Shown: one piece after another, positions 1 to 7,987 of the stretch
Layout: every line of letters starts with the position of its first letter
How positions within the stretch are numbered: position 1 is the first letter of the stretch
DNA from: Leifsonia sp. ku-ls
Lineage (GTDB): Bacteria > Actinomycetota > Actinomycetes > Actinomycetales > Microbacteriaceae
DNA: 64,000 bases
Assembly: GCA_003367665.1 (NCBI GenBank)
Contig: QKXI01000005.1
Coordinates: 1 to 64,000, forward strand
Direction of reading: 5' to 3'
Program-made: the position numbers and the translations under genes
Notes under the pieces: model-generated
What the model was told of the DNA's origin: nothing
The model's input: the letters and a program-made list of their open reading frames with translations, nothing else
The model's database searches: none

Positions 1-180
1 GCAGCCACACCGCCAGACGCAGCCACACCGCCAGACGCAGCCACACCGCCAGACGCAGCCACACCGCCAGACGCAGCCACACCGCCAGACGCAGCCACAC
101 CGCCAGACGCAGCCACACCGCCAGACGCAGCCACACCGCCAGACGCAGCCACACCGCCAGGCGCAGCCGGCCCGTCAGGC
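1..180. repeat. 18-bp tandem repeat array at the 3' end of an amidohydrolase gene
   Basis: Unit GCAGCCACACCGCCAGAC. Eight identical copies are followed by a ninth with one change (145-162) and a degenerate tenth (163-180). The array runs off the left edge, so its true length is unknown. The stop codon of the minus-strand amidohydrolase (177-175) lies inside the degenerate tenth copy, so the array begins exactly where coding ends. There are no spacers, so it is not CRISPR. Confidence 0.95.
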
Positions 181-1785
181 GCGGTACACGGACCGCCCCG
201 CGACGAACGTCTCCGCGACGCGCGCGCTCAGCAGCGACCGCGCCTCCGCGGCGAACACGTCGGTGTCGAGCACCGCGAAGTCGGCCGCGCAGCCGGGCGC
301 GATGCGTCCCCGCCACGATCCGTCGCCCACCGACGCGGCCGCATCCCGCGTGGCGTGCCCGATCGCTCGCTCGAGTGGCAGCGCGAACTGCGGCTGCACC
401 GCCGGCACCGCGGGGTCGAGGGCGGAGGCGCGGGTGGAGGCGACGTACATGTTCGCCAGCGCGTCGTGCGGGGCGGTCGGCGAGTCGGTGGAGAAGGCGA
501 GGAGCGTGCCGGCGTCCTCGTACTCCGGCCACGGGAAGGCCCGGTCGACCCGGTCGTCGCCCAGCATCTCGACCCAGTTGTCGAAGATGGCCGGGTCGGA
601 GTGCACCGGCTGCATGGACGCGGTCACGCCCAGCCGCGCCATGCGCTCGGCCGTGCCGGGCGCCGCGTACTCGAGGTGCTCGATCCGGTGGCGGCGCGGG
701 CGGTCGCCGTTGCGGGCGACGGCGCTCTCCAGCGCGTCGAGCGCGATCTGGCTCGCATAGTCACCGATGGCGTGCTGGGCGATCTGCAGCCCCGCCGCGT
801 CGGCCGCCTCCACCACGGGCGTCAGCCGCTCCAGCGGCCAGATCGGGTCGGCGTTCGTGCCGTTCGCGTACGGCTGGCGCATGGCCGCCGTGCAGGCGTC
901 GATCACGCCGTCCAGGATGAGCTTGATGCCGACCACGCGCAGCCACGGCGTCGACGGCTCGGCGGCGAGGCGTGCGGCCTCCTGCACCTGGGCGAGGTTC
1001 GCCGCGTCGTCTCCCGTGTTGGTGACCAGCCAGTGCGCCGCGACACGGACGGGCAGCACTCCCCCGCGCCGCTCCTGCGCCCGCTGGAGGGCGGCGAGGC
1101 CGAACGCGTCCATCGCCATGTCGACCACGCCGGTGACGCCGGTCGCGAGGTACGCGGCGAGCGCGCGCTCCACCTGCTCGTCGCGGTCGGCGTCGGTGGT
1201 GGCCTCGTCGCGCTGCGACCAGGCGTAGTGCGTGGCCGCCGTCTCCAGGAGCATGCCGGTCGGCTCGCCCGCCGCGTCCCGGACGATCTCGCCGCCGATC
1301 GGGTCGGGGGTGTCGCGGGTGATGCCGAGCTCGGCGAGCGCGGCCGTGTTGACCCAGCAGGAGTGGTAGTCGTTCGCATCCAGGTACACCGGGATGTCGG
1401 AGATGGCCTCGTCGATCATCGCCGCCGTCGGCGCACCGCCGGGGACCGCGTCGAACAGCCAGCCGCGGCCGCGCAGCACGGTGGCCGCCGGGTCGGCCGC
1501 GCGGGCCTCCAGCAGCATCCGCCGGATCTCGTCGAGGCTCCGCGCCCCGGTCAGGTACACCTGGCCGAGCGCGGCGCCCATCATGAGCAGGTGCGTGTGC
1601 GCGTCGGTGAACCCGGGGAGCACGAGCCGGCCGCCGAGGTCGATGACGCGGTCGGCCGCGGGGCGGTCGCCGCCGTCGCCCACCCAGGAGATGCGGTCGC
1701 CGTCGACGGCGAACGCGTCGGCCCAGGCCGAGGCGGGGTCCGCCTCCGCGGTGAAGACACGGCCGTTGACGTAGAGGTCGGTCAT
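175..1785 (-). CDS. YtcJ-like amidohydrolase (amidohydrolase_3 family)
   Basis: A 536-residue metal-dependent hydrolase expected to cleave C-N bonds of an amide or heterocyclic substrate in the cytoplasm. The N-terminal beta domain leads to the metal motif FTDAHTHL (residues about 58-65). Later come QHAIGD, RIEHLEY and FSTDSPTAPHD, the usual His and Asp ligands of this family. Length and C-terminal beta domain fit YtcJ/AepA-type members. The start is the ATG at 1785, behind AGGAGGG. It overlaps the stop of the NCS1 permease by 4 bp (ATGA), so the two are translationally coupled and probably import and hydrolyse one compound. The substrate cannot be read from the sequence. Confidence 0.9.
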   Translation of the reverse strand: MTDLYVNGRVFTAEADPASAWADAFAVDGDRISWVGDGGDRPAADRVIDLGGRLVLPGFTDAHTHLLMMGAALGQVYLTGARSLDEIRRMLLEARAADPAATVLRGRGWLFDAVPGGAPTAAMIDEAISDIPVYLDANDYHSCWVNTAALAELGITRDTPDPIGGEIVRDAAGEPTGMLLETAATHYAWSQRDEATTDADRDEQVERALAAYLATGVTGVVDMAMDAFGLAALQRAQERRGGVLPVRVAAHWLVTNTGDDAANLAQVQEAARLAAEPSTPWLRVVGIKLILDGVIDACTAAMRQPYANGTNADPIWPLERLTPVVEAADAAGLQIAQHAIGDYASQIALDALESAVARNGDRPRRHRIEHLEYAAPGTAERMARLGVTASMQPVHSDPAIFDNWVEMLGDDRVDRAFPWPEYEDAGTLLAFSTDSPTAPHDALANMYVASTRASALDPAVPAVQPQFALPLERAIGHATRDAAASVGDGSWRGRIAPGCAADFAVLDTDVFAAEARSLLSARVAETFVAGRSVYRA

Positions 1786-3227
1786 GCCCGACCCTCCTTT
1801 CCGAGCGAGGTGCGGCCCAGCAGGGCGTAGAGGACGGCCGCGACGGCCATCCCGAGCGGAACCGACAGGTCGATGCGGCCGAGGGCCACGCCCACCGGTC
1901 CGGTCCACACATCGGTGGAGAGGCAGAGCGCCGTGACGAGGCCGCCGGCCAGCAGGGCGATGACGCCGGGCAGGCTCCACCCGCCGGTGAACCAGTAGCG
2001 GCCGCCGCGGCCGGTGTCGAAGAGGTCGACGCTGTCGTAGACGTAACGGCGGCGGAGCACGTCGACCACGTAGATCGCCATCGCGGGCCCCGACACGATG
2101 ACCAGGAACTGGAGCATCAGGTTGGCGGCCTGCAGCAGGCTGGACGACAGCACCAGGTAGATCGTGAGCGCCGTGCCGACCACGCCGACGATGATGGCCG
2201 CCGGGATGCGGCGCAGCCGGAAGCCGATCGCCTGCAGGGCCATGCTCGAGGTGTAGGTGGTCATCGCGTTCAGCGCGATGGTGTTGAGCACCACGCCGAT
2301 CACGAGCACCGGCGCCAGCCACCCCGGCAGCAGGTCGAACAGGGCGACGTCGATCCCGGCGTCGAAGGCGCTCGCCTTCAGGCCCGTGGCCAGCAGCACG
2401 CCGACGGCCGTGAACACGACGAACGGCACCGCGCCGCCGAACGCCGTCGCGGCGGCGATGTGCGACGGGCGGGTGGACCGCGGCAGGTAGCGGGCGATGT
2501 CCGGGCTGTTGATGAACGAGAGCGGCGTGGAGGCGAGGATCGTGAACCCGACGGAGATCGCCGACCACAGGCCGACGCCGCTGAGCGGCTCCGCCGGCCG
2601 GTACGCCCAGTCGACCGTGGGAAGGATGAACGCCGACACCGCGACGAAGATCACGAACAGCGCGATCGCCATGATCGGGTAGATCCGCAGGATCAGACCG
2701 TGGCCGAAGATCGCGACCAGGATGGTCACCGCCGACACGACGATGGTCACGCCGATCGGCACCCACACCGGGTCGTCCAGGCCGACCCGGCGCAGCAGGT
2801 CGGCGCCCATGAACGAGGACGCGAGCCAGGTCAGCGACAGGAACACCGCGCCGATGAACCAACCGACGAACGCGACGAAGAGCTTGTTGCCGATGATCCC
2901 GTACATGGCGCGGGTGACCACCGAGCCCGAGGTGCCGGCGGCGGGGCCGCTCGCCGCGATGACCCCGGGGAACACCCAGAGCAGGGCGGCGGCGACGATC
3001 ACCGCGAATGCCTGCCAGATCTCGAGGCCGAGCAGGATGAGCGTCGCCCCGATGGTGAAGTTCAGGATGCTGACCCCGGGCGCCGCCCAGACGAAGAACA
3101 GGTCGCGGGCGCGGCCGTGGCGCTCCGCGTCGCCGATGACCTCGATGCCGCGGGTCTCCGGCTGCGTCGAGGCGTCGACGAACGCCGTTCCTGTCGTGGT
3201 CTCCGGGCCTGTCGTCGCTTCGGACAT
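1782..3227 (-). CDS. NCS1-family nucleobase/cytosine-type permease
   Basis: A 481-residue inner-membrane transporter with about twelve hydrophobic segments. The family (CodB/PucI/Mhp1) takes up purines, pyrimidines, allantoin, hydantoins or thiamine by cation symport. Family features include the N-terminal stretch PGVSILNFTIGATL and the glycine-rich segment SGPAAGTSGSVV in the first transmembrane helices. The chosen ATG at 3227 has GAGAGG upstream; an earlier in-frame ATG at 3290 would run through the operator region and lacks a ribosome site. It is first in the operon with the amidohydrolase and divergent from a TetR gene, which probably represses it. Substrate inferred only as a heterocyclic amide or nucleobase. 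Confidence 0.9.
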   Translation of the reverse strand: MSEATTGPETTTGTAFVDASTQPETRGIEVIGDAERHGRARDLFFVWAAPGVSILNFTIGATLILLGLEIWQAFAVIVAAALLWVFPGVIAASGPAAGTSGSVVTRAMYGIIGNKLFVAFVGWFIGAVFLSLTWLASSFMGADLLRRVGLDDPVWVPIGVTIVVSAVTILVAIFGHGLILRIYPIMAIALFVIFVAVSAFILPTVDWAYRPAEPLSGVGLWSAISVGFTILASTPLSFINSPDIARYLPRSTRPSHIAAATAFGGAVPFVVFTAVGVLLATGLKASAFDAGIDVALFDLLPGWLAPVLVIGVVLNTIALNAMTTYTSSMALQAIGFRLRRIPAAIIVGVVGTALTIYLVLSSSLLQAANLMLQFLVIVSGPAMAIYVVDVLRRRYVYDSVDLFDTGRGGRYWFTGGWSLPGVIALLAGGLVTALCLSTDVWTGPVGVALGRIDLSVPLGMAVAAVLYALLGRTSLGKEGRA

Positions 3228-3255
3228 GCGTTTCCTCTCACCAGCTCCATTGCTG

Positions 3256-3271
3256 TTGGTCACGTGGCCAA
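3256..3271. promoter_or_regulatory. palindromic operator between NCS1 permease and TetR genes
   Basis: TTGGTCACGTGGCCAA is a 16-bp near-perfect palindrome around CACGTG. It lies in the 71-bp divergent region, 28 bp before each flanking gene. A related half-site (TTGGTCAGTCATTCAA) follows at about 3279-3294, next to the TetR start. Position and symmetry suit autoregulatory TetR binding. Confidence 0.6.
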
Positions 3272-3298
3272 TAGTCTGTTGGTCAGTCATTCAATAGC

Positions 3299-3946
3299 AT
3301 GGGACCCATGGAGTCAAGCGCGCCCGCGTCCCGGACCAGGAAGGCGCCGGAGGAGCGCCGCGAGGAGATCCTCTCCGCGGCGGCCGAGATCGCCCTGGCG
3401 GAGGGGCTCGAGCGCATCACGCTGCGCGCCGTCGCGACCCGCCTCGGCGTGCGGCCCGGGCTGATCTCCCACTACTTCCCGGCGGCGGAGGACCTGGTCG
3501 AGGAGGCCTTCGTGCGGGCCGCGACCGCCGAACGCGAGCGGTTCTTCCCGACCGAAGGCCCCCCGGTGCAGCGGCTTGCGCATTTCGTGCACCACATCGC
3601 GACCGGTGCGTCCCTTCCGCTCGCCCGGCTGTGGCTGAACGCGCGCCACCTCTCCCGGTTCACGCCGTCCCTCGACACCACGCTCCAGGAGCAGGACGCG
3701 CTCGACCGTGCACGCCTGCGCTCGCTGATCGAGGACGGCATCGCGGGAGGCGACTTCGCGGCCGTCGATGCGGAGGCGGCGAGCATCCGCATCCTGATCG
3801 CGGTCGACGGCAGCGGCTCGTACGTCAACAGCAGCGAGGACCTGACCCACCCGGCGCACGCCGACTTCGTGGCCGACGTCTGCGAATGGACGCTCGGGAT
3901 GGAGCCGGGGACGCTCGCCCGGGCGATCGCGGAGGACGACGCCTGA
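3299..3946 (+). CDS. TetR-family transcriptional regulator
   Basis: A 215-residue repressor. The N-terminal helix-turn-helix lies at about residues 22-62 (ITLRAVATRLGVRPGLISHY), followed by a helical ligand-binding domain with little identity to named members. It is divergent from the NCS1 permease/amidohydrolase operon and shares a 71-bp promoter region with the palindrome TTGGTCACGTGGCCAA. It probably senses the imported compound or a breakdown product. No Shine-Dalgarno sequence precedes the ATG at 3299 and a second ATG is at 3308, so translation may be leaderless and the exact start is uncertain by three residues. Confidence 0.9.
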   Translation: MGPMESSAPASRTRKAPEERREEILSAAAEIALAEGLERITLRAVATRLGVRPGLISHYFPAAEDLVEEAFVRAATAERERFFPTEGPPVQRLAHFVHHIATGASLPLARLWLNARHLSRFTPSLDTTLQEQDALDRARLRSLIEDGIAGGDFAAVDAEAASIRILIAVDGSGSYVNSSEDLTHPAHADFVADVCEWTLGMEPGTLARAIAEDDA

Positions 3947-3952
3947 GGCGGC

Positions 3953-4285
3953 TCACCAGCCGTGCGCGTTGAACCACTCGCGCGTGCGGGTGCGCTCCTC
4001 CTCCGTCTCGTCCGGGTCGGCGGTGTCGTGCTCCACCAGCCACCCGTCGGCGTCGAGCGGCACGAAGCGGAGGCAGTGCGGGCACAGCGCGCGGCCGTCC
4101 GGGAAGCCGTCGTCGAGGGCGGCGGCCGGCTCGCCCGCCTCGCCGGAGCCCGGGCAGCGCGGCGGATCGGCCTCGACGTCCGACCACAGCAGCCCCCGAC
4201 GGCGGTGCAGCCCGGGATGACCGAGCGTGCGCTCGCACCGACGACCGCCTCGGCGGCTCGGGCAGAAGCGGGTCGTGGTCTCCAC
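3953..4285 (-). CDS. hypothetical cysteine-rich small protein
   Basis: A 110-residue protein not assigned to a named family. It has a basic N-terminus with two cysteines, a further cysteine in PRCPGSGE, and a CPHC pair followed by LRFVPLDADGWLVEH, which looks like a small zinc-binding knuckle. The C-terminus is acidic, ending in WFNAHGW. The start is a GTG at 4285. It sits tail-to-tail with the TetR gene, with 6 bp between stops. No function proposed. Confidence 0.6.
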   Translation of the reverse strand: METTTRFCPSRRGGRRCERTLGHPGLHRRRGLLWSDVEADPPRCPGSGEAGEPAAALDDGFPDGRALCPHCLRFVPLDADGWLVEHDTADPDETEEERTRTREWFNAHGW

Positions 4286-4310
4286 CCGACGAACCTACAA
4301 GGCGACGCGG

Positions 4311-4634
4311 TCAGGCGATGACGCGGACCTCCTGCGGGCAGCGGCACCCCTCGGCGAGGCGGGCGGCCCACTGCAGGGCGTCCTCGTGGGTCGGCACCTC
4401 GATCACGGTGAGCCCGCCGTCGAAGACACGGTCGCCGAAGCCGCCGGGGGTGCGGGAGCCGTCACGCCCCACCAGCACCGGTTCCACGCTCTCGTCGACG
4501 CCGCCGGCGAAGACGAAGACGCCGGCGGCCTTCATCTCCTCAACCACCGCGTTCGAGTCGATCACCACCTGCGGGAACTCCTCGGCGGTCAGCTGCATCG
4601 CCTCGCTCGGAAACCAGATCGCGTACTGCGTCAT
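4311..4634 (-). CDS. YCII-related (DGPF-type) domain protein
   Basis: A 107-residue single-domain protein of the YCII/DGPF family, a ferredoxin-like dimeric fold. It begins MTQYAIWF, contains the segment DGGLTVIEVPTHEDALQWAARL typical of the second half of the fold, and ends CRCPQEVRVI. Relatives are often encoded beside ECF sigma factors, but none is seen here. The ATG at 4634 lies 9 bp from the downstream end of the next minus-strand gene, so the two may share a transcript. Biochemical role unknown. Confidence 0.85.
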   Translation of the reverse strand: MTQYAIWFPSEAMQLTAEEFPQVVIDSNAVVEEMKAAGVFVFAGGVDESVEPVLVGRDGSRTPGGFGDRVFDGGLTVIEVPTHEDALQWAARLAEGCRCPQEVRVIA

Positions 4635-4643
4635 CGCTGCTCC

Positions 4644-5087
4644 TCACGGTTCGCGGCTCGGCCCCGGCCAGACGTACGGGAGGTCGTCGGGCACGTCCGG
4701 GAACAACGGCCGGTAGAACTCCGGGTCCTTGCGCACGAGGTTGGACTGGTGGCTGAGGTGGAAGGCCGTGTCGCCGACCCATGGTGGCAGCTCCAGCTCC
4801 TCCTGCGCCAGGCCCGCGACCTCCGGCGCGAACGCCAGGACCTGCGGCCGGACGGTGTCGGCGTGGCCGAGCTCGATCCAGGCGTCGGCCGACTCCAGCG
4901 CGTACTTGGTGAGCGCGGGCACGTAGCCGCGCCACATCTTCGCCACCGGGTGGTGCCGCCAGCCGTACCCCTCTACCGTGATGGCGCGCAGCACCTGCAG
5001 CGCCTCGACGCGCTGCTTGCCCATCCGCGCGCGGTCGAGCAGGCGCACGCTCTGCGCAAAGGACGGATACGGCAGGAAGGTCTGCAC
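4644..5087 (-). CDS. MSMEG_6728-type conserved hypothetical protein
   Basis: A 147-residue conserved actinobacterial protein with no known function. Recognisable blocks are QTFLPYPSFAQSVRLLD, GKQRVEALQVLRAI, YGWRHHPVAKMWRGY, LPPWVGD, and the C-terminal FPDVPDDLPYVWP. These match the family annotated as MSMEG_6728 or pyrimidine-dimer-lyase-like. The GTG at 5087 puts QTFLPYP at the usual N-terminus and has GGTGG upstream; an in-frame ATG at 5111 would add eight residues. Transcribed away from the thiamine-diphosphate enzyme. Confidence 0.8.
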   Translation of the reverse strand: MQTFLPYPSFAQSVRLLDRARMGKQRVEALQVLRAITVEGYGWRHHPVAKMWRGYVPALTKYALESADAWIELGHADTVRPQVLAFAPEVAGLAQEELELPPWVGDTAFHLSHQSNLVRKDPEFYRPLFPDVPDDLPYVWPGPSREP

Positions 5088-5226
5088 GCCGCCACCGTAC
5101 GCCGGTAGCATGGCAGGGTCCGGCGGGCGACCGCCGGTGCTCGAAAAAAGGGCACGAAGCCACCAGAGACGGCGCGCGAGACACATACGGAACCGTCCCC
5201 TCCGTCTGTCTCGAAAGGTGTTCGCC

Positions 5227-6879
5227 ATGCCCTCCGTCTCCGCCCACGTCGCCGCCACCCTCTCCGCCCACATCAGCCACGTCTTCGGCGTGATGGGCAA
5301 CGGGAACGCCTACTTCCTGGATGCGCTGGAGCGGCAGAGCGGCGTCGCGTACTGCGCGATGCGGCACGAGGGCGGCGCCGTCGTGGCCGCTGACGCGTAC
5401 TTCCGCGCCTCCGGCCGGCTCGCCGCCGCCACCGCGACGTACGGCGCCGGCTTCACGAACACGCTGACCGCCCTGGCCGAGGCGGTGCAGGCGCATGTCC
5501 CGCTCATCCTCGTGGTGGGCGACGAGCCGACCTCCGGCCCGCGCCCGTGGGACGTCGACCAGATCTCGCTGGCCGCCGCGGTCGGCGCCCGCACCTATAC
5601 GGTCGGCCGCGCCGACGCGGCCGCGACGACGGCCATCGCGGTCGAGCACGCGCTGACCTACCGGGTGCCGACGGTCATCGCGATCCCCTACGACGTCGCG
5701 ACACGGGAGGCCGGCCCGGTGCCCGTCGCCCCCGAGCCGGTGCTGCCGTCGCCGCTCGCACCGGTCGGACCGTTCGCGGAGGCGGCCGTCGACGCCGCAG
5801 CCGCAGCGCTGGCCGCCGCCCGGCGTCCGGTGCTGATCGCCGGCCGGGGCGCCTGGCTCTCCGGTGCGGGCGCCGCCCTCGGCCAGCTCGCGGAGGCGAC
5901 GGGCGCGCTGACCGCCTCGACCGCCCTCGGCCGCGGCGTCTTCCCCGACGAGCGCTACGACCTGGGCGTCACCGGCGGCTTCGGGGCGGAGGGAGCGATG
6001 GCGCTCGTCCGGTCGGCCGACGTCGCCGTGGTGGTCGGCGCCTCGCTCAACCAGTTCACGATGCGGTTCGGGGAGCTGTTCGCGCCCGGCACCACCATCG
6101 TCCAGGTGGATGTGGCGCCGGCCGCCTCGCACCCGCACGTCGGCGCGTTCCTGCGCGGGGACGCACGTCTGGTCACGGAGGCGCTGGTCGAGCGGCTGCG
6201 CGCGATCGGCGCCGCCCCGTCGGGCTGGCGCGAATCGGTCGACATGGCCGCCGCCCGCGCCCGCCACACCGGCGACGGGCTCGCCCCGGACGGCCGGCTC
6301 GACCCGCGCAGCGCCGCCGCCCGCCTCGCCGACCTGCTGCCGGAGGACCGGGTCGTGGTCTCCGACGGCGGCCACTTCATCGGCTGGGCCAACATGTACT
6401 GGCCGGTCGCCTCCCCGGACCGCATGATCATGGTCGGCACCGCGTACCAGTCGATCGGCCTGGGCTGGCCGAGCGTCCCCGGCGCCGCCCTCGCGCATCC
6501 GGAGTCCACGATCGTGCTCACGACCGGGGACGGCGGCGGCCTGATGGCCCTCTCCGACCTGGAGTCGGCGGTGCGCGTCGCCGGCGGACGCGGCCTCGCC
6601 GTGGTGTGGAACGACGCCGCCTACGGCGCCGAGGTCAACCTGTACGGGCTGAAGGGCCTCGCCGAGGAGCCGATGCGCATCCCCGAGGTCGACTTCGCCG
6701 CACTCGGCCGCGCGGCCGGCGCGGAGGGCGTCGTCGTGCGCACCCCGGAGGACCTGGACGCTCTGCGCGCGTGGACCGCGCGTCCGGCCGCCGAGCGGCC
6801 CTTCCTCGTGCTCGACCTGCGCATCTCCGGCGCCGTGATCGCCCCGTACCAGGAGGAGATCATCCGCGTGAACTCGTAG
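5227..6879 (+). CDS. thiamine-diphosphate-dependent enzyme (acetolactate synthase/decarboxylase superfamily)
   Basis: A 550-residue cytoplasmic ThDP enzyme with the three-domain layout of acetolactate synthase and benzoylformate decarboxylase. The N-terminal Pyr domain carries the catalytic-glutamate context AMRHEGGAV (about residue 50). The central domain follows, then the C-terminal PP domain with GDGGGLMALSDLESA, ending in NDAAYG. The ATG at 5227 has AAAGGTG upstream. The anabolic ALS regulatory partner is absent, so a catabolic decarboxylase or lyase role is more likely; the substrate is unknown. An arginase-family gene starts 11 bp downstream and probably belongs to the same operon. Confidence 0.88.
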   Translation: MPSVSAHVAATLSAHISHVFGVMGNGNAYFLDALERQSGVAYCAMRHEGGAVVAADAYFRASGRLAAATATYGAGFTNTLTALAEAVQAHVPLILVVGDEPTSGPRPWDVDQISLAAAVGARTYTVGRADAAATTAIAVEHALTYRVPTVIAIPYDVATREAGPVPVAPEPVLPSPLAPVGPFAEAAVDAAAAALAAARRPVLIAGRGAWLSGAGAALGQLAEATGALTASTALGRGVFPDERYDLGVTGGFGAEGAMALVRSADVAVVVGASLNQFTMRFGELFAPGTTIVQVDVAPAASHPHVGAFLRGDARLVTEALVERLRAIGAAPSGWRESVDMAAARARHTGDGLAPDGRLDPRSAAARLADLLPEDRVVVSDGGHFIGWANMYWPVASPDRMIMVGTAYQSIGLGWPSVPGAALAHPESTIVLTTGDGGGLMALSDLESAVRVAGGRGLAVVWNDAAYGAEVNLYGLKGLAEEPMRIPEVDFAALGRAAGAEGVVVRTPEDLDALRAWTARPAAERPFLVLDLRISGAVIAPYQEEIIRVNS

Positions 6880-6890
6880 GCTGTGTGGCC

Positions 6891-7809
6891 ATGACGAAGC
6901 GCGCGACGTCGTGGGGACTGATCGGGGTCCCGTCGAGCGCCGGCGGCCACACCCCGGGCATGGACCTGGCGCCCGCGGCGATCCGGTCCGCCGGACTCGT
7001 CGACGAGCTGGGCCGCCGCGGGATGGCCGTGGTCGACACCGGGGACGTCCGCGGGTTCCGTCGCCGGCCGGATCCGGCGCATCGCGACCGCCAGAACATC
7101 GCCGAGGTCGCGCGGGTCGCGCGCGAGACCGCGGACGCCGTCGCGGCGGTGCTCGCGGAGGGCCGGACGCCGCTCGTGGTCGGCGGCGACTGCACCGTGA
7201 CCGTCGGGGTCGTGGCGGGCTTCCGCCGGGCCGGCCTCCCCGCCGCTGCTGTACGTGGACGGCGGTCCGGACCTCTACACACCGGGCCGAATCGCGTACG
7301 GCAACGTCGACGCGATGGGGCTGGCCCACCTGCTCGACCTGCCGGGCGCCGACCCGCTGCTCGCCGGGGTGGGCGACACGACGCCGCTGTTGCACGTGGA
7401 CGGGGTCGTGCTGTTCGGCGACGCGCTGCCCGACGACGCGCCGGACCCGGAGCGGGAGCTGGTCGAGCAGCTCGGGCTCGCCCGGGTGCCGGCCCGCGCA
7501 GTCCACGAGGATGTGGGCGCCGCGGCGCACGCCGCCCTCCAGACGATCGAGGGAGCGGGCGAGCGCTTCGTCATCCACCTCGACGTGGACGTGCTCGGCC
7601 ACCTGCACCTGCCGCTCGCGAACATGCCGAACCTGGACGCGCCGCCGTGGGGACTCGACGTCGACGAGCTGGTCGCGGCCCTCCGCGTCTTCACCGCCAG
7701 CGACCGCTTCGCCGGGCTGGTGCTCACCGAGGTGAACCCGGGCAACGCGCCAGACCCGTCCACCCTCCGTGACTACGTCCGGATGGTGGCCGACGGCGTC
7801 ACCCCCTGA
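6891..7809 (+). pseudogene. arginase/agmatinase-family protein, frameshifted
   Basis: Two frames together encode one ureohydrolase-fold protein. The first frame (from ATG 6891) gives MTKRATSWGLIGVP through GGDCTVTVG, the first metal block. The second frame gives LLYVDGGPDLYTPG, then HLDVDVLGH (equivalent of DxDxxDP), then TEVNPGN, stopping at 7809. The switch lies in the CCCC run at 7238-7241: removing one C restores a continuous reading GLPPLLYVDGG. As written, the first frame runs on to a stop at 7772 with a meaningless tail. The metal motifs deviate from the usual GGDHS and DAHxD, as in many actinobacterial members. Either a real inactivating mutation or a base-calling error in the homopolymer. 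Confidence 0.85.
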
Positions 7810-7818
7810 CGGCCCTCG

Positions 7819-7985
7819 ATTCGTGACGAACGGGCGCGATTCGTGACGAACGGGCGCGGTTCGTGACGAATGGCCGCGGTTCGTGACGAATCGGGGATCG
7901 GGCGCGGCTCGTGACGAATGGGCGCGATCCGTGACGAACGGGCGCGGCTCGTGACGAATGGCGGCGGGCGCGACGAACCGGCGCG
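7819..7985. repeat. degenerate ~20-bp tandem array between convergent genes
   Basis: Unit approximately ATTCGTGACGAACGGGCGCG, about eight copies, diverging toward the right end. Each unit holds the near-palindrome TTCGTGACGAA. It fills almost the whole 178-bp gap between the arginase-family gene and the convergent serine-hydrolase gene. No gene is apparent inside it. It could act as a bidirectional terminator through stacked small hairpins. Confidence 0.85.
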
Positions 7986-7987
7986 GG

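Noticed and set aside
1-180. CRISPR array.
   Set aside because: Units are contiguous with no spacers. The same holds for the arrays at 7819, 33909, 44721 and 46173.
355-1830. Long plus-strand open frame opposite the amidohydrolase.
   Set aside because: Compositionally biased shadow; the minus strand carries the intact metal-hydrolase motifs, ribosome site and coupling.
4540-7608. A 1022-codon open frame on the minus strand opposite the ThDP-enzyme and arginase-family genes.
   Set aside because: Its product is low-complexity Arg/Gly/His-rich sequence, as expected from the antisense of high-GC coding DNA, while the plus strand encodes recognisable proteins.
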